A DNA stretch of 15,948 nucleotides, from contig JACQTM010000202.1 in NCBI GenBank assembly GCA_016210825.1, positions 1 through 15,948 of the forward strand, written 5' to 3'. Below the pieces are notes generated by a model. That model worked only from the letters and a program-made list of their open reading frames with translations. It was not told the DNA's origin and searched no databases. Position 1 is the first letter of the stretch. The number at the start of each line of letters is the position of its first letter. Below, one piece after another: positions 6,601-13,239 of this stretch. The translations under genes were made by a program, and so were the position numbers. Origin of the DNA: Hyphomicrobiales bacterium (lineage in GTDB: Bacteria > Pseudomonadota > Alphaproteobacteria > Rhizobiales > Xanthobacteraceae).

Positions 6601-6816
6601 CTAACCTTTGCCCTCGAACTTGAACGACACTTTCACCTTCGCGCGATACGCCTCGACTTTTCCATTCTTGAGCTGCATATCCAGCTGCACAATCTCAGCG
6701 ACACGAAGATCCCTCAATGTTTTTCCGGCCCTGTCGACCGCAGCCTTTGCGGCCTTCTCCCACGATTCAGTGCTGGTGCCGACCACTTCGATAATCTTGT
6801 AGACGGATTCGACCAT
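6601..6816 (-). CDS. Dodecin-family protein lacking the usual flavin-stacking Trp
   Basis: 71 aa, starting at 6816 with GGGAGGG four bases upstream on the minus strand. It has the dodecin pattern: MVESVYKIIEVVGTS (strand 1), the ESWEKAAKAAVDRAGKTL helix, then two strands ending in KVKVSFKFEG; length and order match the family. Dodecins form hollow dodecamers that in many bacteria store FMN or riboflavin. In flavin-binding members the second strand carries a W-F-E-V...Q pattern. Here the equivalent is V-A-E-I, so the stacking Trp is missing. The protein may belong to a dodecin branch that does not bind flavin, or binds another ligand. It is probably monocistronic and cytosolic. Confidence 0.88.
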   Translation of the reverse strand: MVESVYKIIEVVGTSTESWEKAAKAAVDRAGKTLRDLRVAEIVQLDMQLKNGKVEAYRAKVKVSFKFEGKG

Positions 6817-7209
6817 GTCGCCCTCCCTGGCGTTACTCGCTTTTCGGGTATTTGCTGCCTAAACTACTTCGGCGTGAAGTCATGATGAGAAGTCAGCGGT
6901 GTGACGTCCATTGTCCCAATGGATCAATATAACACCGTGATGAGTATCGGTCCGGCATTGCATTCGCTCACCGCAGGTTCGGTTTTAATCATCGATGTGC
7001 ATAAGCCTTGGTTTCGGAAGCAACATCGAATTCACCGCCACCGCCGAACTCCCCAATGCACTGGCGTTTGGGTGAATAAAATGAGCATTCCGAGGCACTT
7101 GAGCGGCCTGTTAGCGCGCAGTTAACCATATCGTGTCAATAGTCCGCACTTGCTTCCAAAAGAGCAGACCACGCGCACCTTTGCATCGTGTGACCCCGGA
7201 AATCCTCCG
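6817..7209. promoter_or_regulatory. Divergent control region between dodecin and the chemoreceptor gene
   Basis: No gene is supported in these 393 bp; a 74-codon open frame at 6901-7125 has no ribosome binding site and no recognisable protein character. The region contains a 17-bp dyad TCCATTG-TCC-CAATGGA (6907-6923), a small hairpin ACTTC-GGCGT-GAAGT (6866-6880) and a direct repeat of GAAGTC at 6876 and 6889 (13-bp period). These lie about 50-107 bp upstream of the dodecin start and are candidate regulator sites. No clear sigma-70 or ECF promoter was identified by eye. Confidence 0.4.
6907..6923. promoter_or_regulatory. 17-bp operator-like palindrome
   Basis: Perfect 7-bp arms TCCATTG and CAATGGA are separated by 3 bp. 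The size and shape suit a dimeric repressor or activator site. It sits in the divergent region between dodecin and the chemoreceptor gene, closer to dodecin. Which gene it controls, if any, is unknown. Confidence 0.4.
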
Positions 7210-8997
7210 ATGCCCTTGCTCGCACGCTTTGTCCGCCGGATCGAACAACTGGCCACCGAGCTCAATGAGGCGTCGCCCAAGCTCGTGCCCTTGCTTCCGC
7301 CTGAAGACGATGCGGCAAAGAGCAAAATCGAAACGTCGCTTGCGACGGTCCGGGAGTCCCTAAATCTCTTCGAAGACGACCTCGGCAAATTGATCGCCGA
7401 GGTCGGACATGCCTCCAAACAGGTCCAAACCGGCATTGGCACGTCAACTAAGGCACTTGAAGCAATTCTTCGACGCACCGAAGATCTCTCCGGCCTCGTC
7501 AATACAGCGAACGATGCCGTACGGCAGTTAGCTGCCGCGAACGAAGAGCTTGCCAAGGCCACTGGCGAGATCAACCGGCAAGTCGAAGTGGCGAGCGAGC
7601 TCACAAATCAGGCGACCAAAACCGCGGATGAGGCGGGCGAAAGCATCGACAATCTCAAGATTTCATCCACGGAGATTGGCACGGTCGTCGCGCTCATTTC
7701 CAAGATCGCCAAGCAAACGAACCTTTTGGCGCTCAATGCCACCATCGAGGCTGCGCGCGCCGGCGACGCTGGGCGCGGATTTGCCGTGGTTGCAAACGAG
7801 GTGAAGGCGCTCTCGGTCGAGACCCAGGAAGCAACCGACGAGATTGTCCGGCGTATCGAGAAGCTACAGCGCGATGCTCACTCCTCGATTGAAGCGCTGG
7901 GCCGGATATCAGCGAATATTGATGGCATCCGTCCCGTTTTTACCGCCATTGCGGCCGCCGTCAATCAGCAGGGCGCGACGACCGAGGAATTGTCGCACAA
8001 TGCCGCCACGGCCTCCGGCTTCGTGGATCAAGTGACGAGTTCGACAGTCGAGATCAAGAACGCGGCCGAACAAGCGACGCACGAGAGCAGCCAAATCGAT
8101 CGCTCCGGCAAGATTGCTTCCGATCTCGTCCAAAAGCTGCGCACCCGCTTTTCCATTTTCCTGCGGCAGACCGAACTCGGAGACCGTCGTAAATACGATC
8201 GATTGCCGTGCGAACTTACCGTCGTCATCGAGCTTCCCGGCCGCCGGTGCCATGGCAAGAGCGTGGATTTGAACGAGGGCGGTGCGCTCGTCAACCTCGA
8301 AGATAATGCAGCCATCAATATCGAGATCGGAACCGTGCATCCGGTCGAAATTGCCGACATCGGTCGCCTGCAGGCGCGAGTCGTGAACCGGTCGAATCTC
8401 GGTTTTCATCTGAACTTCATCGATATGAATAATGTCGTGCGCGAATCGCTGGAGAAAAAACTCAACACCATCCGCGCCGCGAACAAGGAATTTATCGATC
8501 GCGCAATGAAAGCCGCAGCGGAAGTTTCCTCGCTATTCGAGCGGCTGGTCACCAGCGGCCGGCTCACCGAGCAAGCGTTGTTCGACAATAACTATGTGCC
8601 AATCCCCGGCACTAATCCGCAGCAATATCGCACGTCCTATCTCGATGCGCTCGAGCAGGCGCTGCCGGAAATCCTAGAGCGCCTGTTGGTCGAGGACAGC
8701 CGCTTGATATTCTCTAACGTGGTCGACCGGAATGGTTATTTGCCCGTCCATAATCGCAAGTATTCACAGCCGCAACGTCCCGGCGACGTGAATTGGAACA
8801 CGGCTCATTCGCGTAATCGGCGCTTTTTCGATAATCGCACGGGCCTCGCCGCGGCCCGCAACACGCGGCCTTATCTCATCCAGTCCAATCCACGTGACAT
8901 GGGTAATGGCGTAATCGTGCTGGTGAAAGAGGTCGACTGTCCGATCCGCGTTCTAGGCAAAGCTTGGGGCGGCTTTCGAATGGCCTATCAAATCTGA
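7210..8997 (+). CDS. Soluble methyl-accepting chemotaxis-like protein with PilZ and C-terminal sensor-like domain
   Basis: 595 aa from the ATG at 7210, with GGAAA 7 nt upstream; an in-frame TTG at 7150 would add 20 residues of poor quality. No membrane segment or signal peptide is present, so the receptor is cytosolic. Residues about 50-320 are a coiled-coil MCP signalling domain; the conserved tip (IAKQTNLLALNATIEAARAG and GRGFAVVANEV) is at about 166-198. Residues about 325-407 look like PilZ, with R327-x3-R331 and D353-L-N-E-G-G358, where Asn replaces the usual Ser of D/N-x-S-x-x-G. Residues about 430-595 form a domain with RNGYLPVHN, RNRRFFDNRTG and AWGGFRMAY, resembling the Cache-like sensor region seen at the C-terminus of other alphaproteobacterial MCPs. 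No CheR-tethering pentapeptide or neighbouring che gene is seen. It may link c-di-GMP to chemotaxis or twitching output. Confidence 0.87.
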   Translation: MPLLARFVRRIEQLATELNEASPKLVPLLPPEDDAAKSKIETSLATVRESLNLFEDDLGKLIAEVGHASKQVQTGIGTSTKALEAILRRTEDLSGLVNTANDAVRQLAAANEELAKATGEINRQVEVASELTNQATKTADEAGESIDNLKISSTEIGTVVALISKIAKQTNLLALNATIEAARAGDAGRGFAVVANEVKALSVETQEATDEIVRRIEKLQRDAHSSIEALGRISANIDGIRPVFTAIAAAVNQQGATTEELSHNAATASGFVDQVTSSTVEIKNAAEQATHESSQIDRSGKIASDLVQKLRTRFSIFLRQTELGDRRKYDRLPCELTVVIELPGRRCHGKSVDLNEGGALVNLEDNAAINIEIGTVHPVEIADIGRLQARVVNRSNLGFHLNFIDMNNVVRESLEKKLNTIRAANKEFIDRAMKAAAEVSSLFERLVTSGRLTEQALFDNNYVPIPGTNPQQYRTSYLDALEQALPEILERLLVEDSRLIFSNVVDRNGYLPVHNRKYSQPQRPGDVNWNTAHSRNRRFFDNRTGLAAARNTRPYLIQSNPRDMGNGVIVLVKEVDCPIRVLGKAWGGFRMAYQI

Positions 8998-9129
8998 CGC
9001 CTGCCGGGATACCTGCCAAGGGCGACATGATGGAACGCCGGCGTTGATGCTGCTTGGCCCCAAACTACGGATATCGGTCGACACGCCGGGATTGCACGGC
9101 ATCAGCCAAATTTCGGCGGGGGCGGAATC

Positions 9130-9157
9130 GAAAGACCGGGGACTGGCCCCGGTCTTC
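9130..9157. terminator. Strong hairpin, probable bidirectional terminator
   Basis: Perfect 10-bp arms AAGACCGGGG (9132-9141) and CCCCGGTCTT (9147-9156) enclose a 5-nt loop. It lies between the convergent chemoreceptor and caspase-like genes, 24 bp from the stop of the latter. It is GC-rich but not followed by a clear T-run, so intrinsic termination is likely rather than proven. The rest of the 183-bp spacer shows no gene. Confidence 0.65.
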
Positions 9158-9180
9158 GGATTCCTCGTTGGCGGCTTGGA

Positions 9181-10980
9181 TTAGCGCTGGCGATTGAAGT
9201 TCTGATTCTGAATGACCTTGGGCTGCACGTTGATCTGGTTCTGGATATTGACCTGACGATCAATCCTCACCGGTTTGTCCAGCACCTTCGGCGTAATCGA
9301 TCCATTGTTCAGCACCTTCGGCGTGGTCTGACCATTTTTGAGCACGGTATTGCCCGCGTTCGTATTGGACAGCGTGGTCACGTTTCCGGCGCCGTTCGTC
9401 GGCAGGTTACCAACCTTGATGCCGGTGCTGTTCTTGCCGGTCTGACCGGTCTGACCATTGTTGGTCGCGGGGATCACCGTGTTGGTCGCGGGGATCACCG
9501 TGCCAGTCTTGATGCCGAGACCATTTTGGCCATTCGGCGCCGCGGGGATCACCGTACCGGGCTTGATGGTCTTACCAGTCTGACCGTTCAGATTGCCGTT
9601 CGTGATGCCGGTGCTGGTATTGGTGTTGATGTTGGTGTTGATGCTGGTACCGATACGGTTCTGGCCGTTCAGATTACCGGTCTTAATGCCAAGGCCGTTG
9701 CCGTTCTGGCCGTTCCGTTGGAACGGGATCACGGGTGCGGTCTTGCCGATCTTGACGTCAAATTTCGTTAGCGAGACGAGCTTCGGCTGTTCCTGCAGTT
9801 TCTTCGCGGCTTTCGCGAGGTCGCTGTTGCCGTGCTTGGCGAGGAAGGCGGCGTAGGCTGCGGCATTGTTTGACTTCGTGGCCTTGTGCCAGGCGATCAT
9901 CTGCAGCCGGCGCAATAGCGTCCGGCGGATGTAATCGCAGAGCGGATCGCGCGGATAAAGGCGAACGAACTCCTCGTAATATTCGACCGAGTCTTCCTCG
10001 ACCACGACCTGATAGGCGTCGCGGACGGAGCGGGTGCTAAGGTCGGCAAGTGCAACCTTGACCGGCACAGGAGCCGCAGCCGCGGCATCAGCGTTCGTGA
10101 AGAACACGAAGTCACTGATCAGCGAGGTGCTTTCCCACGGCATCTGCTTCGAGCCCGAGATATCGTCAACGAGCCCGCGCACTTTTTTGAAGACCTGTTC
10201 GATCGGAAGGTTAGGCGTCTTAGCGGTGCGCATGAAGGCGGCGGCATAGGGCGAGTACCGGCCCTGGCCGTCAAAGGCCTCCGTGCCGGGCGCCGTCGAA
10301 TAGGCGACGATCGAGCCGGACGGTGCATCGACAATGGCGAGACCCTTGCCGGCGACGTTATTGAGTGTCGAGAACGGATTGTTGCGGCAGGCGTCGAGAA
10401 TGACGATGCGTATCTTGCTCGGCACGCTTTCAAGCGTCGCCATCAGATCGGCAAGGCGCACGCCCTGCTCGGGGACGTCGCTTTCCTTTTCGAAACGCGC
10501 GTCGACCGGAACAAGGTAATTATCCCCGTCCACCTGCAGGCCATGGCCGGCGTAATAGACAAGCGCCACCGAATTGGGGCCCTTTTCCGCGACTCTGGCG
10601 GCGAACTCGCCGATCACCTGGCGCATCAGCTCGCGATTGAGATCGAAGGCTTTGACGACTTCGAAGCCGGCCTGGTTGAACAGTTCCGAGACTGCCTCGG
10701 CGTCGTTGGCCGGATTGGGCAGCGGTTTTGCCGCTTCATATTTCGAATTGCCGATCACGAGCGCGATGCGGCGCTCGGGTCCCGTGGCTTGTGCGAGATT
10801 GAAGCCGGTGCGCGGCGCGGGAGCGGCCGTGTCCGCCGACGCAACCTGCGTCCGGGCGCCGGCAACGCCGACCGTCTCGATCAACCGTGAAGAAGCCTGT
10901 GCAGCGGCCGGGCTATGGGCGAACCAAAGCGCCGCCACAATGGCTGTAACCAAATTCAGTGCGCGACCTGTACGTGACAT
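9181..10980 (-). CDS. Exported caspase-like (peptidase C14 p20) protein with Asn/Gly-rich repetitive tail
   Basis: 599 aa from the ATG at 10980, preceded on the minus strand by AGGTGGA; the open frame continues 22 codons further but without a better start. Residues 1-29 are a signal peptide (hydrophobic core NLVTAIVAALWF, cleavage near AAAQA). Residues about 68-296 are a caspase-like domain: RIALVIGNSKY, then catalytic H146 in YYAGHGLQVDGDNYLVPVD and catalytic C198 in VILDACRNNPF; both residues are present. A helical, TPR-like stretch follows (about 318-395). From about 420 the protein is low-complexity, rich in Asn, Gly, Gln, Thr, with recurring NGQNG/NGQTG and GTVIPA(T/A)N units. It probably acts in the periplasm or outside the cell. 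Bacterial homologues are common in Bradyrhizobiaceae but their targets are unknown. Confidence 0.88.
   Translation of the reverse strand: MSRTGRALNLVTAIVAALWFAHSPAAAQASSRLIETVGVAGARTQVASADTAAPAPRTGFNLAQATGPERRIALVIGNSKYEAAKPLPNPANDAEAVSELFNQAGFEVVKAFDLNRELMRQVIGEFAARVAEKGPNSVALVYYAGHGLQVDGDNYLVPVDARFEKESDVPEQGVRLADLMATLESVPSKIRIVILDACRNNPFSTLNNVAGKGLAIVDAPSGSIVAYSTAPGTEAFDGQGRYSPYAAAFMRTAKTPNLPIEQVFKKVRGLVDDISGSKQMPWESTSLISDFVFFTNADAAAAAPVPVKVALADLSTRSVRDAYQVVVEEDSVEYYEEFVRLYPRDPLCDYIRRTLLRRLQMIAWHKATKSNNAAAYAAFLAKHGNSDLAKAAKKLQEQPKLVSLTKFDVKIGKTAPVIPFQRNGQNGNGLGIKTGNLNGQNRIGTSINTNINTNTSTGITNGNLNGQTGKTIKPGTVIPAAPNGQNGLGIKTGTVIPATNTVIPATNNGQTGQTGKNSTGIKVGNLPTNGAGNVTTLSNTNAGNTVLKNGQTTPKVLNNGSITPKVLDKPVRIDRQVNIQNQINVQPKVIQNQNFNRQR
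9281..9324. repeat. 30-bp spaced direct repeat in the tail-coding region
   Basis: The 14-bp string AGCACCTTCGGCGT occurs at 9281-9294 and 9311-9324, a 30-bp period equal to ten codons, encoding the repeated TPKVL motif. It is part of the same repetitive tail of the caspase-like protein. Confidence 0.8.
9460..9501. repeat. Perfect 21-bp tandem duplication inside the caspase-like gene
   Basis: Two identical 21-bp units abut at 9460-9480 and 9481-9501 (unit begins GTTGGTCGCG), encoding the repeated TVIPATN heptapeptide. A partial third copy (GCGGGGATCACCGT) lies near 9542-9555. The exact identity and multiple-of-three length suggest recent in-frame slippage or unequal exchange, so tail length may vary between strains. 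Confidence 0.9.
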
Positions 10981-11294
10981 AGCGTCCACCTCTGGCGTTC
11001 CTGATGTGCCTCGGGGATTGGTCGTGGCACTGGTCCAAAGGTTCAAAACGCGCGGTTTTGGGCACGATCCTGAACAAGCCTACCTCCGGCTTATGTCGGG
11101 TATGGAGATCGGTTTTTGGAAAAACCGTTTCCAAACAAGAGGATAGAAATGGGCGCTGATTCGAGCGAAACCAACCCCGGCGCCCCGGATCTTACCCCCG
11201 GTTCCCCGCACGCCGCCTAACAGGGGTGACCGCCGCCAGAGGCTATTCAGGAAACCCGAACAATGCCGCTTTCGCTGCTGCCCTGGAGCTTCAG
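10981..11294. other. Intergenic region with palindromes upstream of the caspase-like gene
   Basis: This 314-bp stretch lies between the amino-acid-binding-protein gene and the caspase-like gene, both on the minus strand. It holds two dyads: CAAAAC-GCGCG-GTTTTG (11044-11060) and CGGTTTTT-GG-AAAAACCG (11110-11127). A 23-codon frame on the plus strand (11149-11220) has a GAGGATAGAA leader but a Pro/Gly-rich product without recognisable features, so it is not called as a gene. The region probably contains the caspase-like gene's own promoter. Confidence 0.45.
11110..11127. promoter_or_regulatory. 18-bp A/T-cored palindrome upstream of the caspase-like gene
   Basis: CGGTTTTT and AAAAACCG are perfect 8-bp arms separated by GG. 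It lies about 130 bp upstream of the caspase-like start and about 170 bp after the binding-protein stop. It could be an operator or, read as RNA, a weak hairpin terminator. No regulator in the window is an obvious candidate. Confidence 0.4.
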
Positions 11295-12347
11295 CTAACG
11301 GATCGGCGGCGCGTACTGAATGCCGCCCGCGGTCCACAATTGATTCAAACCCCGCGGGATGCCGAGTTTCGAGCCCGTGCCGACGTTGCGTTCATAGACT
11401 TCGCCATAGTTGCCGACGTGGCGGATAATGCGCACGGCCCAATCCTTGGTAAGGTCAAGCTGCTCACCATATTCGCCCTCGGTGCCGACAAATCTCATGA
11501 CGTCCGGCTTCTTGGACTTGAGCGCCTGGTCGATGTTCTTCGACGTAATCCCGAGCTCTTCGGCGTTGAGCATGGCGTAGAGGGTCCACTTCACAATCAG
11601 CAGCCAGTCGTCGTCCTTTTGCCGAACGACCGGCGCCAGCGGCTCTTTTGAAATGACGTCCGGCAGGATGTCATGGTCGCCGGGCTTTTGCAGCTTGAGA
11701 CGAAGCGCGTAAAGTTGGGAAACATCCGTGGTCAGGACATCGCACTGCCCGGACGCGTAGGCGCTGAAGACATCGTCCAGTCTTGAGAATTTCATTTCCT
11801 GATATTTCATATTGTTGGTGCGGAAGTAGTCCCCGAGATTGAGCACTGAAGTGGTTGCCGCCTGGACGCAAACTTTGCTTCCATCAAGCTCCAGGGCGGA
11901 GGCAGCGTTGCGCGACTTGGGCACCATGAAACCTTGCCCGTCGTAATAGGACACCGCCGCGAAATGCAGCGCGTATTCCGTTTCGCGCGACATGGTCCAT
12001 GTCGAATTGCGCGCGAGCACATCGACCTTGCGCTTCGCCAGTTCCGTGAACCGCTCCTTGGCGTCCAGCGGAACGAATTTAACCTTGCCGGGATTGTCAA
12101 AAATCGCGGCCGCAACGGCGCGGCAAAAATCGACATCGAACCCCGACCAGTTTCCCTTATCGTCGACACTTGAGAACCCGGGCAGTCCGGTATTGACGCC
12201 GCAATGCACGGCATCGCGCCGGATCGTCCGCTTAAGTGTTTTCGTGTCGTAGCGTTCGTAAGTGATGGCGCCCGCCGCAACCGCAATCGCGATTGCGCAC
12301 CCGATCAGGAGCCCGGTGCGAAAATTCAGCGCGAAAAATTTACGCAT
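11295..12347 (-). CDS. AapJ/BztA-type amino-acid ABC transporter substrate-binding protein, orphan
   Basis: 350 aa from the ATG at 12347, with GGGGA six bases upstream; the longer frame begins at TTG and is not needed. Residues 12-30 form a hydrophobic signal peptide or signal anchor with basic residues before it. The mature part matches the general L-amino-acid binding family: CGVNTGLPGFS (49-59), GNWSGFDVDFCRA (65-77), then DVLARNSTWTMSRETE, SYYDGQGFMVPKS and HVGNYGEVYERNVG near the C-terminus. Length fits the family (about 340 aa). In Aap/Bzt systems this protein delivers polar amino acids to AapQ/M/P, but no permease or ATPase gene flanks it here. It follows the L,D-transpeptidase gene by 57 bp on the same strand, so the two may be co-transcribed. 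It may serve a transporter encoded elsewhere. Confidence 0.88.
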   Translation of the reverse strand: MRKFFALNFRTGLLIGCAIAIAVAAGAITYERYDTKTLKRTIRRDAVHCGVNTGLPGFSSVDDKGNWSGFDVDFCRAVAAAIFDNPGKVKFVPLDAKERFTELAKRKVDVLARNSTWTMSRETEYALHFAAVSYYDGQGFMVPKSRNAASALELDGSKVCVQAATTSVLNLGDYFRTNNMKYQEMKFSRLDDVFSAYASGQCDVLTTDVSQLYALRLKLQKPGDHDILPDVISKEPLAPVVRQKDDDWLLIVKWTLYAMLNAEELGITSKNIDQALKSKKPDVMRFVGTEGEYGEQLDLTKDWAVRIIRHVGNYGEVYERNVGTGSKLGIPRGLNQLWTAGGIQYAPPIR

Positions 12348-12404
12348 GCTCCATCCCCTTACGTCACGTCGAAACAACGAGCCCCGGCGACGGTCGTGGC
12401 ACGA

Positions 12405-13013
12405 TCACAATGTCGGCTGCTGGCGGACGACCACCTTGGTCCCAACCGGAACGCGCTCGTAAAGGTCGATGACGTCGGGATTGACCAGGCGGAAGCATCC
12501 GGACGAGACGGCCGTGCCGATGGTCTGCGGCTGATTGGTGCCGTGGATTCGATAGACTGTGCTTCCAAGATAAAGCGCGCGCGCACCCAGCGGATTGCCG
12601 GGTCCGCCGGCCATCCAGCGCGGAAGATAGGGCTGGCGCTCGATCATTTCCGGCGGCGGCGTCCAGTCCGGCCATTCCTGCTTCTTGGAGATGCGAAGCA
12701 GGCCCTGCCATTGAAAGCCCTCGCGGCCGACGCCGATACCGTAGCGGATGGCGCGTCCGTTCGGCTGCACGATATAGAGAAACCTCTCGGAGGTATGGAC
12801 GATGATCGTGCCGGGCGCCTCGTTGGAGCGATAGAGCACAATTTGGCGATGAAGCTGCGGCGGCAGCTCTTCGTCGGCCGCATCGGGAACGAACCCGGGC
12901 TGGTCGACAATCGTCATGTCGTCCTGACGTTGCGCCAGTGCGTACGGCACGGGCACTGCAAGCGGTGCCAACAGGATGATCTGGATGGTGAAGCAGATAC
13001 GAATTTGCAACAT
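12405..13013 (-). CDS. L,D-transpeptidase (YkuD/ErfK family), exported
   Basis: 202 aa from the ATG at 13013 (GTGGAA upstream on the minus strand); the frame extends to a TTG at 13058, judged less likely. Residues 1-28 form a signal peptide ending ALAQ. The YkuD domain spans about residues 68-197. The catalytic region is IHGTNQP (H157) followed by AVSSGCFRLVN with the nucleophile C173; the common SHGC is SSGC here, an accepted variation. Such enzymes make 3-3 cross-links in peptidoglycan or attach proteins to it, in the periplasm. The gene lies just upstream of the amino-acid-binding-protein gene and diverges from the Tat-oxidoreductase operon across 226 bp. Confidence 0.88.
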   Translation of the reverse strand: MLQIRICFTIQIILLAPLAVPVPYALAQRQDDMTIVDQPGFVPDAADEELPPQLHRQIVLYRSNEAPGTIIVHTSERFLYIVQPNGRAIRYGIGVGREGFQWQGLLRISKKQEWPDWTPPPEMIERQPYLPRWMAGGPGNPLGARALYLGSTVYRIHGTNQPQTIGTAVSSGCFRLVNPDVIDLYERVPVGTKVVVRQQPTL

Positions 13014-13165
13014 CTTCAGAATTCCACATTGGAATTGAGGGTGACGTTCGGCACGCAAACAACCCGCTCCCCAGCGTTATGACCATCAAACCCGACTCAT
13101 GGGGGGCCGGCAAGCGGCGTGAGGCTTGTGAAAACGGCGCTACTGAGCACGCCACCTCTCACGCA

Positions 13166-13187
13166 ACCGTGATACGTATCGGACGGT
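13166..13187. promoter_or_regulatory. Palindromic operator-like site in the divergent region
   Basis: A perfect 10-bp palindrome GATACGTATC (13171-13180) is flanked by complementary ACCGT (13166-13170) and ACGGT (13183-13187), offset by two bases. It lies 53-74 bp upstream of the Tat-Rossmann gene and about 150 bp upstream of the divergent L,D-transpeptidase gene. The position suits control of the plus-strand operon. Confidence 0.4.
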
Positions 13188-13239
13188 TCAACACCACGGG
13201 ATTGCGTTAACCGGACAATCCGAACGCGAGGAGGTTTCG

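Noticed and set aside
6538..6885. 115-codon plus-strand frame over dodecin
   Set aside because: Antisense to a dodecin with good start and fold pattern.
6901..7125. 74-codon plus-strand frame in the dodecin/chemoreceptor spacer
   Set aside because: No ribosome binding site, no hydrophobic or domain pattern, and it crosses the 17-bp dyad.
9281..9690. Repeats considered as a CRISPR array
   Set aside because: Units are in-frame coding repeats of variable length without spacers of uniform size.
9181..10980. Caspase-like gene considered as part of an anti-phage defence system
   Set aside because: The protein has a signal peptide and no neighbouring nucleic-acid sensor, gasdermin or toxin gene.
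11149..11220. 23-codon plus-strand frame with a GAGGATAGAA leader
   Set aside because: Very short, Pro/Gly-rich, antisense to the expected transcript; not enough to call a gene.
11295..13013. Full Aap-type amino-acid transporter operon
   Set aside because: No permease or ATP-binding gene flanks the binding protein; neighbours are an L,D-transpeptidase and a caspase-like gene.
12204..13082. 292-codon plus-strand frame over the L,D-transpeptidase
   Set aside because: Covers a gene with intact H157/C173 motif and signal peptide on the other strand.
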